This document shows, piece after piece, positions 1-6,691 of a stretch of DNA of 17,795 nt. The notes under the pieces are model-generated. The model was given only the letters and a program-made list of their open reading frames with translations, did not search any database and was not told where the DNA came from. The DNA is taken from the NCBI GenBank assembly GCA_018065295.1, contig JAGHTQ010000060.1, positions 1 to 17,795 of the forward strand. The letters are read 5' to 3'. The translations under genes and the position numbers were made by a program. Origin of the DNA: Candidatus Colimonas fimequi (GTDB lineage Bacteria; Bacillota; Clostridia; Peptostreptococcales; Anaerovoracaceae). Every line of letters begins with the position of its first letter. Positions within the stretch are counted from its first letter, which is position 1.

Positions 1-698
1 ATTCTTACCTGTTCTTCCTGAGCAACTTCTGGTCTCTTAATAGCTTCTCTAAGTGCTGGATACATATCTTCGCCGTTGTGCTTCAGTTCCAAGTAAAATG
101 CCTGGTGGTTAATACCTGCACATGTGTAATCCAGTTCTTCCTTCTCAAGACCAAGCCATCCTGCCAGCATCTCTGCAGTACCCTGAACACTGTGGCAAAG
201 TCCAGTTACGCTAACTTCTGTCTGTGACTGAAGGAAACTAACCAGCATAGCCATTGGGTTAGTGTAGTTAAGTACTACTGCATTAGGACAAACCTCTTCA
301 ACGTCTCTAATGATTGAAAGTAATACTGGAGCTGTACGGAGGAATCTGAAGATACCTGATGGACCTCTTGTGTCGCCTACGCAAATATCAACACCATACT
401 TCTTAGGGATTTCAATATCATGTCTCCATACTTCTACGCCGCCCTGAAGCACTGTGATAAGAACACCATCTGCATCCTTAAGCGCTTCTCTTCTATCTGT
501 TGTTGCATTAACTGTTGCCTTGTGGCCACCAGCCTTAACGATTCTCTCAATACCCTGCTTCGCATACTGGAGTCTCTTCTCATTGATATCCATGAGCATG
601 AGTTCGCAGTCATCAAAAGCCGGGAATGTCATTAAGTCTTTTACAAGTTCTCTAGTGAAATCCAGTGAACCTGCACCGATGAAAGTGAATTTTCTCAT
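1..698 (-). CDS. melA: GH4 alpha-galactosidase (MelA-like), N-terminal part, cut by window edge
   Basis: The visible 232 residues are roughly the first half of a family of about 450. Glycoside hydrolase family 4 enzymes act in the cytoplasm and use NAD+ and a divalent metal in a redox-elimination mechanism. Seen here: a Rossmann dinucleotide loop GAGS at residues 8-11, VGDTRGPSGIFR, NYTNPMAM near 144-151, GLCHSVQGTAE with Cys168 and His169, and CAGINHQAFYLEL with His198. By eye the Cys/His motifs match E. coli MelA more closely than the 6-phospho-glucosidases of the same family, so alpha-galactosidase is preferred. The other GH4 specificities are not excluded. The start ATG (696-698) has GAGGA six bases upstream. 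The gene is divergent from a LacI-type regulator and has a matching operator in its leader, which suggests substrate-induced expression. Confidence 0.85.
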   Translation of the reverse strand, partial: MRKFTFIGAGSLDFTRELVKDLMTFPAFDDCELMLMDINEKRLQYAKQGIERIVKAGGHKATVNATTDRREALKDADGVLITVLQGGVEVWRHDIEIPKKYGVDICVGDTRGPSGIFRFLRTAPVLLSIIRDVEEVCPNAVVLNYTNPMAMLVSFLQSQTEVSVTGLCHSVQGTAEMLAGWLGLEKEELDYTCAGINHQAFYLELKHNGEDMYPALREAIKRPEVAQEEQVR

Positions 699-746
699 AA
701 TCAATCCTCGTCTCTAACTCTCTTAAAACACAATGTTTAAATCAGT

Positions 747-759
747 TGTTTAGTAAACA
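747..759. promoter_or_regulatory. Operator 1: 13-bp palindrome in the GH4 leader
   Basis: The sequence TGTTTAGTAAACA is a perfect inverted repeat about a central G. It is identical, base for base, to the palindrome at 887-899. It lies between the GH4 promoter and the GH4 start codon. An additional direct half site TGTTTA occurs at 734-739, thirteen bases to the left of the full site. The likely ligand is the adjacent LacI-family regulator. Confidence 0.7.
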
Positions 760-790
760 TTAGGGCGATTTTTTACCCTTTGTTTCGTAA

Positions 791-819
791 ATTATACGGA
801 AGTATGGATGTTTTGTAAA
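791..819 (-). promoter_or_regulatory. Sigma-A-type promoter of the GH4 gene
   Basis: On the minus strand a -35 TTTACA (814-819) and a perfect -10 TATAAT (791-796) are separated by exactly 17 bases. Transcription would start near 784 and give a leader of about 85 bases before the GH4 start codon. The LacI-type palindrome at 747-759 would lie roughly 30 bases downstream of the start site, so repression would act on initiation-escape or as a roadblock. Recognised by eye only. Confidence 0.6.
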
Positions 820-848
820 GAAAAATGTGTGTTTTTGTCCTATTTTTG

Positions 849-877
849 TTGAATTTTCAGTCAATTTGGTGTATATT
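849..877 (+). promoter_or_regulatory. Sigma-A-type promoter of the regulator-kinase operon
   Basis: A -35 TTGAAT (849-854) and a -10 TATATT (872-877) are spaced by 17 bases. The predicted start is near 884, immediately before the palindrome at 887-899. This geometry fits autorepression by the LacI-family protein encoded next. Recognised by eye only. Confidence 0.6.
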
Positions 878-886
878 ATTATTGCG

Positions 887-899
887 TGTTTAGTAAACA
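887..899. promoter_or_regulatory. Operator 2: 13-bp palindrome at the regulator start site
   Basis: This is a second exact copy of TGTTTAGTAAACA, 140 bases from the first and covering about +4 to +16 of the predicted regulator transcript. The 140-bp centre-to-centre distance would allow a tetrameric or bridged repressor to loop the DNA between the two divergent promoters, but the sequence does not show whether this happens. Confidence 0.7.
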
Positions 900-918
900 A
901 TTCGTGAGGAGACAATAT

Positions 919-1923
919 ATGGCAAACATTAGACAAGTTGCTAAAGAAGCCGGTTGCTCTATTACAACCGTATCGAAGGTACTATCCGGAGATTCTGAAT
1001 TTAGAGTTAAAGATGAAACCAGACAGAAGGTAATGGATGCTGTTGCCAAGCTGCAGTATAAGATTCCAGCAAGACACCAGAACAGACACAAGATTGCGTG
1101 TGTTCTTTCATTATCAACAGAGAAATATTCCGACCCGTTCTTCACTAATATCTTAGGTGCTATGGAAGCAGAGTGTGAGAACCACAATATGTCCATCGTT
1201 GCGCTTAGATCATATAGTGAACTGAGTAACCCTTCCCTTCTTCAGGAAATACTCGATGGAGATCTGGAAGGAATCGTACTCATGGAACGTGTACCAGAAG
1301 ATTTGCTTTTCCAGCTTCACAAACACATTCCTAACATTATATATATAGACAATGATGAATCAGATTACCACTTCGATAGTGTGGGGTTCGACCACAACCT
1401 GGCTAATCGCCAGGCAATGAAGCATATCATCCAGCATGGATATAAAAGGATTGCTCTAGTAAGCGGAAGTTCACCTAATGAACCTCTTGACGACTCCGTT
1501 CGTATGTCTGTATATCGTCATTACTTACGCAAACATGGACTTGAGTTTGATGAGAACCTTGTTAAGGACTGTGAGTGGAACTTAGATATTTGTGCGAAAC
1601 AAGCCATTGAGCTTATGGAGTTACCTAACCCACCAGATGCAATCTTTGCAGGATCTGACTCCCTTGCCCAATCAATGCTTGGTGCATTATACAGCATCGG
1701 TGTCAGCTGCCCTCGCGACGTTGGAATGATGAGTTTTAACAATCTGGACATATGTGCTAGAACAATACCACCCCTCTCTTCAGTAGCTGTTCCTACTACA
1801 GAGATTGGTATTACAACAATAAGAAGACTTCATGAAATGATAAAAGGAAACGGTGGAATGAGAAAGAAGATTCTTCTTCCAACAGAAGTCGTTAGCAGAG
1901 AATCACTTGTACAGCAAGATTAA
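919..1923 (+). CDS. LacI-family transcriptional repressor
   Basis: This is a 334-residue DNA-binding repressor of the usual LacI/GalR length. An N-terminal helix-turn-helix spans residues 3-24, with VAKEAGCSITTVSKVL as the recognition unit. A hinge near 45-57 leads to a periplasmic-binding-protein-like sugar-sensing domain (about 58-330) carrying YSDPFF, GIVLMER, VGFDH, IALVSGS, DAIFAGSDSLA and VGMMSFN. The ATG at 919 is chosen because GAGGAG (906-911) lies seven bases upstream and because it gives the standard MANIRQVAKEAG start. A longer reading from 886 would begin inside the operator. It is probably cotranscribed with the kinase eleven bases downstream and probably controls itself and the divergent GH4 gene through the twin palindromes. 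The inducer is unknown, presumably an alpha-galactoside or related sugar. Confidence 0.93.
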   Translation: MANIRQVAKEAGCSITTVSKVLSGDSEFRVKDETRQKVMDAVAKLQYKIPARHQNRHKIACVLSLSTEKYSDPFFTNILGAMEAECENHNMSIVALRSYSELSNPSLLQEILDGDLEGIVLMERVPEDLLFQLHKHIPNIIYIDNDESDYHFDSVGFDHNLANRQAMKHIIQHGYKRIALVSGSSPNEPLDDSVRMSVYRHYLRKHGLEFDENLVKDCEWNLDICAKQAIELMELPNPPDAIFAGSDSLAQSMLGALYSIGVSCPRDVGMMSFNNLDICARTIPPLSSVAVPTTEIGITTIRRLHEMIKGNGGMRKKILLPTEVVSRESLVQQD

Positions 1924-1933
1924 CGGAGGAAAC

Positions 1934-2899
1934 ATGAAATATTATTTAGGAATCGACGGAGGTGGCACTAAGACTAAGTTTTCACTTTGCGATGAAGCTG
2001 GCCACATCCTTGCAGAATATATAGGACCTACATGCCACTATCTCCAGTGCGGACTGGATGGCATTACGAGCCTTTTTGATGAAGGCATCAACGAGGTTTG
2101 CACTAAGTCAGGAATCTCACCTTCCGACATCGCTTTCGCTTTCGCTGGATGCGCTGGCTACGGAGACGTAGAGGAAGACTGCCCACCTATTATCGAAGCC
2201 GTTAAGGCTAGTATGAAAGATATTCCTTTCGCAGTTGGCAACGACTGTGAGAACGCTCTTGCCGGAGCACTGGCTGGTGCAGACGGTATCAACCTGATTG
2301 CTGGAACAGGTTCAATGGGATGTGGCATTTCCCCTGCAGTTAAGGAATCACTTCGCTGCGGCGGATGGCACCACGCTATCGGTAGTGACGAAGGCAGTGC
2401 TTACTGGATTAGCTGGAACCTGCTCAAGGAATTCACTCGTCAGAGCGACGGCCGTGATGAGAAGACAGCCCTTTATGATAAGCTACGCCAAGCTCTCGAT
2501 ATCGACAGCGACGGACAGCTTATCACTCGCGTTATCGAAGAGTGGGACATGGACAGAACTCGCGTAGCATCACTGGCGCCACTGGCAGCCGAACTATATG
2601 ATGAAGGCGACATGTACGCTATCCTCATCATCGAATGTGCAGCTGAAGAGCTGGCTGATATGGCTATCGCCCTTTACAGACAGCTGGAATTCGACGGCTC
2701 ATATACCGTTCCGGTTAGTGGTACTGGCGGCGTTTTCAAAATGGGAGCACGCATCACAGAGCCTCTCGCCAATATTTTGGAAGAAAACGGAATGACATAT
2801 CAGGAGCCTCTCCTTCCGCCGGAATGCGGATCACTGATTCTGGCCCTTAAAGGCGCCGGAGTGGAGATTACCGATGAGATAACAGGCAACTTGAAATAA
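1934..2899 (+). CDS. BadF/BcrA-type ATPase, N-acetylglucosamine kinase-like sugar kinase
   Basis: This 321-residue cytoplasmic protein belongs to the ASKHA (actin/Hsp70/sugar kinase) fold. It opens with the phosphate-1 loop DGGGTKT at residues 8-14. FAGCAGYG, VGNDCENALAGAL, the phosphate-2 loop IAGTGSMGCG, GGWHHAIGSDEGSAYWI and the adenosine-site stretch VPVSGTGGVFK follow. This pattern is that of the BadF/BadG/BcrA/BcrD family, which includes N-acetylglucosamine kinase. Next to a glycosidase, sugar phosphorylation is far likelier than benzoyl-CoA reductase activation, and the conserved activase cysteines are not evident. Which sugar is phosphorylated cannot be read from the sequence. The ATG at 1934 has GGAGG four bases upstream; the in-frame ATG at 1907 lies inside the regulator gene and has no such site. 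It is the second gene of the regulator operon and is followed by a terminator. Confidence 0.85.
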   Translation: MKYYLGIDGGGTKTKFSLCDEAGHILAEYIGPTCHYLQCGLDGITSLFDEGINEVCTKSGISPSDIAFAFAGCAGYGDVEEDCPPIIEAVKASMKDIPFAVGNDCENALAGALAGADGINLIAGTGSMGCGISPAVKESLRCGGWHHAIGSDEGSAYWISWNLLKEFTRQSDGRDEKTALYDKLRQALDIDSDGQLITRVIEEWDMDRTRVASLAPLAAELYDEGDMYAILIIECAAEELADMAIALYRQLEFDGSYTVPVSGTGGVFKMGARITEPLANILEENGMTYQEPLLPPECGSLILALKGAGVEITDEITGNLK

Positions 2900-2914
2900 G
2901 GACCGAATACTGAA

Positions 2915-2951
2915 AAAGAGCCTGCGCTAAGCAGACTCTTTCTTTGTTTTT
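2915..2951 (+). terminator. Rho-independent terminator after the kinase gene
   Basis: A hairpin pairs AAAGAG-C-CTGC (2915-2925) with GCAG-A-CTCTTT (2931-2941) around a GCTAA loop and one C/A mismatch. The T-rich run CTTTGTTTTT follows. It ends the rightward regulator-kinase transcript. Its right arm overlaps the last codons of the convergent transporter gene. Confidence 0.75.
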
Positions 2952-3871
2952 GTATTACTGTTGATAATGAGCACGCCCGATGCTACGAAAGCTAGCGCAA
3001 GAATCGTCCTTACATTGAGCACATTCTCCCCGAGGATAAGACCCGACAGGAGCACCCCAAACACCGGTGTCATGAATCCGTACACGGATACCCTTCCCGC
3101 CTGGTTATATTTGAGCAGTTTCGTCCAAATGATGAACGCTACTGTGCTAAGCCCCGCAAGATACATAAGCAAAAGCACCGACTTCAATTCAAATCCTGTG
3201 ACGCTTCCGCCCATGGCGCGTCCCAGTATTATCATGGCTATTCCGCCAATGCCTAGCTGATAGCCAGTTACGGCAACTGGTGATTCTCGTACGGCTAATG
3301 ACTTAGACGTTACCGTTCCTATGCCTGATGCAATGGCACTGAGAATAATGGCACCGTCACCTATAAGGGTAAATCCGCCAAGTTCTCCTCCGCCAAGATT
3401 AAGGACAACAACACCTGCGAATCCCAGGAAACACGCGAGCCATTTTCGTCCAGTCAGCTTCTCAGATCTAAGGATTAATCCCGCGAAAAGAAGTGAGAAG
3501 AAGGCACCTGTTGAATTGATAATTGACGTCTTGGTTCCTGTAAGATTTGCCAGTGCTATATAAAAGAAGATATATGAAATAGCAGTCTGAAGAAGGCCCT
3601 GTCCGATAAGGGGGATAATGTGCTTCTTCTGGATAGTCATTTCACTTCTCTCTGTGAGCATTCCATAAGCTAAAGTGAGCAGGCCAGCGATAGTAAATCT
3701 AATTCCTGCGAATAGAATCTGGCTTCCGGCCCCATCAATTACAAGCCATGAATATCCTAGTTTAATGCCAGGAAATGCGCTTCCCCACAGGGTGCAGCAC
3801 ACTATAGCAAGGAGAAGTCGATAGCCTGGATTTGTATATTTCTTTTGTCGTTTAGCTTCAAGTTTATCCAT
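2927..3871 (-). CDS. DMT-superfamily EamA-type membrane transporter
   Basis: The protein has about 314 residues and is very hydrophobic, with around ten predicted membrane helices. These fall as two EamA halves of about five each, the usual form of drug/metabolite transporters. Signature stretches are LWGSAFPGIKLGYSW in helix 1, ISYIFFYIALANLTGTKTSIIN and LAGLSTVAFIIWTKLLKY. The tail KTKKES is charged and cytosolic. Family members export amino acids, drugs or metabolites; the substrate cannot be inferred. The start is uncertain. The ATG at 3871 gives the family-typical short charged N-terminus (MDKLEAKRQKK), but no good ribosome binding site precedes it. The reading continues upstream to a GTG at 3931. 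An extended -10-like TGGCATAAT lies just before the ATG, so a nearly leaderless transcript is possible. It converges on the kinase gene. Confidence 0.88.
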   Translation of the reverse strand: MDKLEAKRQKKYTNPGYRLLLAIVCCTLWGSAFPGIKLGYSWLVIDGAGSQILFAGIRFTIAGLLTLAYGMLTERSEMTIQKKHIIPLIGQGLLQTAISYIFFYIALANLTGTKTSIINSTGAFFSLLFAGLILRSEKLTGRKWLACFLGFAGVVVLNLGGGELGGFTLIGDGAIILSAIASGIGTVTSKSLAVRESPVAVTGYQLGIGGIAMIILGRAMGGSVTGFELKSVLLLMYLAGLSTVAFIIWTKLLKYNQAGRVSVYGFMTPVFGVLLSGLILGENVLNVRTILALAFVASGVLIINSNTKTKKESA

Positions 3872-3968
3872 AACATCGTCTATTATGCCACAACCACAAA
3901 GAAAAAGCACAATTTTGTGATTAAAAGACACTTTGCTTGAAATTGTCTATTTTTTGCCTTTATTTTAA

Positions 3969-3997
3969 TTGCTCCCTGGCTGTATATATAATACAAT
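3969..3997 (+). promoter_or_regulatory. Candidate promoter of the acyl ligase-ACP-PlsC gene
   Basis: TTGCTC (3969-3974) and TACAAT (3992-3997) are spaced by 17 bases. A second possible -10, TATAAT, sits at 3987-3992 with only a weak -35 (TTTAAT). The predicted leader is about 40 bases. The rest of the 174-bp gap between the divergent transporter and this gene is A+T-rich, and I see no palindromic operator in it. Confidence 0.45.
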
Positions 3998-4045
3998 ATA
4001 AGAACAGAATAGCCGCAATTACACATATTTGGAATGGAGAACCTT

Positions 4046-6577
4046 ATGAATTTTTACGACATATTCTGCGAAAGAACTCGCGATTATTTAGACCGTCCAG
4101 CTGTATGTCAGATGATGGCCTCAGGTAAACTGAGAACTCTTTCATACCAGGATCTGCTTGACGGAATTAACCGTTATTACGAGATGCTTTTGGCTACCGG
4201 GGATTATAAGCCTGGGGACAGAATCGGTATTTGTGGTGCAGCTTCACCTGAGTGGCACATGGCTTTTTTTGCTATTGCTCGTCTTGACTGTACTGCAGCG
4301 TGTATCGACCATACATATCCTTCTGATGAAATGCAGAAGATAGCACACAAGGCCAAATTACGTGGTCTTTATTTGACTGACAACACTAACGCAGTCCTTA
4401 ACGATCCAATGGATGGCGTTAATCTTTATAGACTTGAAGATGGTCTTCAGAGACAGCTTGCTCCTCGCAAGGATGATAGCACTATATCAACTGAAGAAGC
4501 TTCAGTTCTCATCTTCTCATCAGGTACAACATCAACTGCGGCCGGAATCCTTCATAAGGCTGAGAACGCAGTTGCTTCTATCGAGATGATTCTAAACCTT
4601 AACCACGTTGATGATGACAAGCAGAAGTTTATGGCATTCCTGCCTAACAGCCATATATATGGATGCTACGCTCAGTGCGTTGCACCTATGCTTCACGGCA
4701 ACCCTGTTTGTTACATGGAAGAGCTTAGTGCAGCCTGCATTCTCGGTTCATTCGAAGCCTTCCACCCAACAATCTTCTGTGGTGTTCCTAAGGTATACGA
4801 ACTCCTTATGGGAAATATTCGCTCCAAGATTGATGGTAGCGCAATTACAAGAACATTATTCAAGATGTTATTCCCAGTTTGCCTTAAGTTACGTAAGGCT
4901 ACTGGAATTAACCTTGGCGCACTGTTATTTGGCGCAGTTAAGAAGGGTCTTGGCGGCGGCGCTGACGTAATGCTTTGCGGAGGAGCCCCACTTCTTAGAG
5001 AAACAGCCGAATTCTTATACGGTGTTGGACTTAGACCTATTGTTACATACGGCGCTACTGAAACATCAATCCCTACCCTGGGCAATTACGGCAAGAACCT
5101 TACAATGGACACATGTGGTAAGGCATATCCGCCAATCGACATTCGTTTCTCAACAGAAGGCGAACTTCAGTTGCAGTCACCGTATATGATGATTGGATAC
5201 TTCGACGAACCTGAACGTACTGCCGAAGCATATACTGAAGACGGCTGGTTCAAGACTGGCGACCTGGCAGCATTAGATGCTCTAGGAAACATCGTCATCC
5301 AGGGAAGACTCAAGGAGAATATAGTTCTGGCAACTGGTAAGAAGGTTGCTCCAGATGACATAGAAGCCAATTACTTCGGTATGCCAGGTGTAGCTGACTA
5401 CACAGTTTGCGGCGTACCTGCTGGTGACACAGGAAGCTACGACGAAGTTCATTGTTTCATCGTTCCAGAGCCTGGCGCAGATCCAGAACTCATTGAACAG
5501 GCATTCCAGGACAAGAGTTCAGAATCACCGCTGGTTATGAAACTTCACGGCATCCACTTCATCGGTGATATTCCAAGAACCGCTCTTGGTAAGCCTAAGC
5601 GTTTCAAGCTGGTTAAGGCAATGCAGTCAGGTGAACCACTGGCACCACTTGAAGTAGTCAAGGCAACAGATGACGTTCCAGTTGAAGAGAAGGTAATCTA
5701 CGCAGTTAAGAAGATTACTGGCGCTACTAGCTTTGACAACTCAGCTAGACTCTTCCACGATCTGGCTCTGGACTCACTGTCAGCTATTGAGCTTTGCGTA
5801 GAGCTGGAAGTATTAACAGGCGTTCGCGTAGACGACTACACTGGTAAGGATTCAACTGTTCAGGACCTGATTGACCTTTGCAAAAATCCACCGACACCTG
5901 CTGAGGTAAAGCAGAAGTTTAGCGACTTCCCTATTGCCCACAAGGCTATTGACTATGCGATCATGAAGATCCCGTTCAGTGTTATTCGCTTCCTTTATAA
6001 GGTTAAGATTCGCGGAGAGCACAACATTCCAGAGAATTCAGGTTACATTCTTTGTGCCAACCATGTTTCCAACTTCGACTACTTCTTCATGGCGTGTAAC
6101 TTCAAGAAATCAAGATTTAACAAACTTGGCTGTATGGCTAAGAAGGAACTGTTTAAGGACAATGTTTTCGGAAGACTTCTTGTTAGACTTGGGGGAATGG
6201 TTCCGGTTGATAGACATGGTGGCAGCGTGTCAAATTCAATGAACGTACTTAAGAGCAAGCTTCAGGATGCTTGGGGAATCGTCCTCTTCCCTGAAGGAAC
6301 AAGAAGCTTTGACGGTAACCTGTCAGAATTCAAGCACGGCGCATCATCACTTGCTGTAGGCACAGGCGTTCCAATTATTCCAGCCTATATCAGAGGAGGA
6401 TTCGAAGCATATCCTCGCCAGAGCGCACTTCCTAAGCTGTTCAACTTCAAGACATTCCACCGCTACCACGTAGAGGTAGAATACGGCGACCCTATCTATC
6501 CAGATGGCAGTTCACAGGAAGCACTGACACAGCGCGTTCGCGAAGCTATTGAGAAAATGAAAAATTCCAAGAACTAA
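4046..6577 (+). CDS. Three-domain fusion: acyl-AMP ligase, acyl carrier protein, PlsC acyltransferase
   Basis: This 843-residue protein has three domains. First is an AMP-binding adenylation domain (about 10-520) with SSGTTSTAAGIL (158-169) at the ATP loop, TYGATET (334-340), GWFKTGDL (400-407), GRLKENIVLATGKK and a C-terminal lysine in ALGKPKR (Lys516). Second is a phosphopantetheine carrier domain (about 540-620) with LDSLSAIEL and attachment Ser577. Third is a PlsC/LPLAT domain (about 640-840) with NHVSNFD (catalytic His673 and Asp678), GGMVPVDR, FPEGTRS (748-754) and VPIIPAYIRG. Known roles of the parts suggest that a fatty acid is adenylated, loaded on the built-in carrier and transferred to a lysophospholipid or glycerol-3-phosphate derivative. 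That assembly is inference. The ATP loop departs from the usual TSGTTGxPKGV form and lacks its lysine. ATG 4046 has GGAG six bases upstream; ATG 4034 is a less favoured alternative. It is monocistronic, with its own terminator. Confidence 0.9.
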   Translation: MNFYDIFCERTRDYLDRPAVCQMMASGKLRTLSYQDLLDGINRYYEMLLATGDYKPGDRIGICGAASPEWHMAFFAIARLDCTAACIDHTYPSDEMQKIAHKAKLRGLYLTDNTNAVLNDPMDGVNLYRLEDGLQRQLAPRKDDSTISTEEASVLIFSSGTTSTAAGILHKAENAVASIEMILNLNHVDDDKQKFMAFLPNSHIYGCYAQCVAPMLHGNPVCYMEELSAACILGSFEAFHPTIFCGVPKVYELLMGNIRSKIDGSAITRTLFKMLFPVCLKLRKATGINLGALLFGAVKKGLGGGADVMLCGGAPLLRETAEFLYGVGLRPIVTYGATETSIPTLGNYGKNLTMDTCGKAYPPIDIRFSTEGELQLQSPYMMIGYFDEPERTAEAYTEDGWFKTGDLAALDALGNIVIQGRLKENIVLATGKKVAPDDIEANYFGMPGVADYTVCGVPAGDTGSYDEVHCFIVPEPGADPELIEQAFQDKSSESPLVMKLHGIHFIGDIPRTALGKPKRFKLVKAMQSGEPLAPLEVVKATDDVPVEEKVIYAVKKITGATSFDNSARLFHDLALDSLSAIELCVELEVLTGVRVDDYTGKDSTVQDLIDLCKNPPTPAEVKQKFSDFPIAHKAIDYAIMKIPFSVIRFLYKVKIRGEHNIPENSGYILCANHVSNFDYFFMACNFKKSRFNKLGCMAKKELFKDNVFGRLLVRLGGMVPVDRHGGSVSNSMNVLKSKLQDAWGIVLFPEGTRSFDGNLSEFKHGASSLAVGTGVPIIPAYIRGGFEAYPRQSALPKLFNFKTFHRYHVEVEYGDPIYPDGSSQEALTQRVREAIEKMKNSKN

Positions 6578-6587
6578 GATATTACTA

Positions 6588-6615
6588 AAAAACGGTGCTA
6601 AATAGCACCGTTTTT
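6588..6615 (+). terminator. Rho-independent terminator of the fusion gene
   Basis: A perfect stem pairs AAAAACGGTGCT (6588-6599) with AGCACCGTTTTT (6604-6615) around AAAT, and the right arm ends in a T run. It lies eleven bases past the stop codon. The A-run on the left arm means it could also work on the opposite strand. Confidence 0.9.
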
Positions 6616-6631
6616 CTTTGCATAAAGCCTA

Positions 6632-6661
6632 TTAAAAGAGCAGGTCTTACGACCTGCTCTT
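6632..6661 (-). terminator. Rho-independent terminator of the leftward ppdK operon
   Basis: An 11-bp perfect stem (6636-6646 with 6651-6661, loop TTAC on the plus strand) is followed on the minus strand by TTTTAAT. It lies about 30 bases beyond the ppdK stop codon and ends the long leftward gene train. It stands back to back with the terminator of the convergent fusion gene. Confidence 0.85.
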
Positions 6662-6691
6662 CTTATATCTCATATTAGAGTCTGTATCAAA

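Noticed and set aside
886..918. Longer LacI-family start at GTG 886
   Set aside because: It would translate the operator itself and adds eleven non-family residues. ATG 919 has a proper GAGGAG site and the normal N-terminus.
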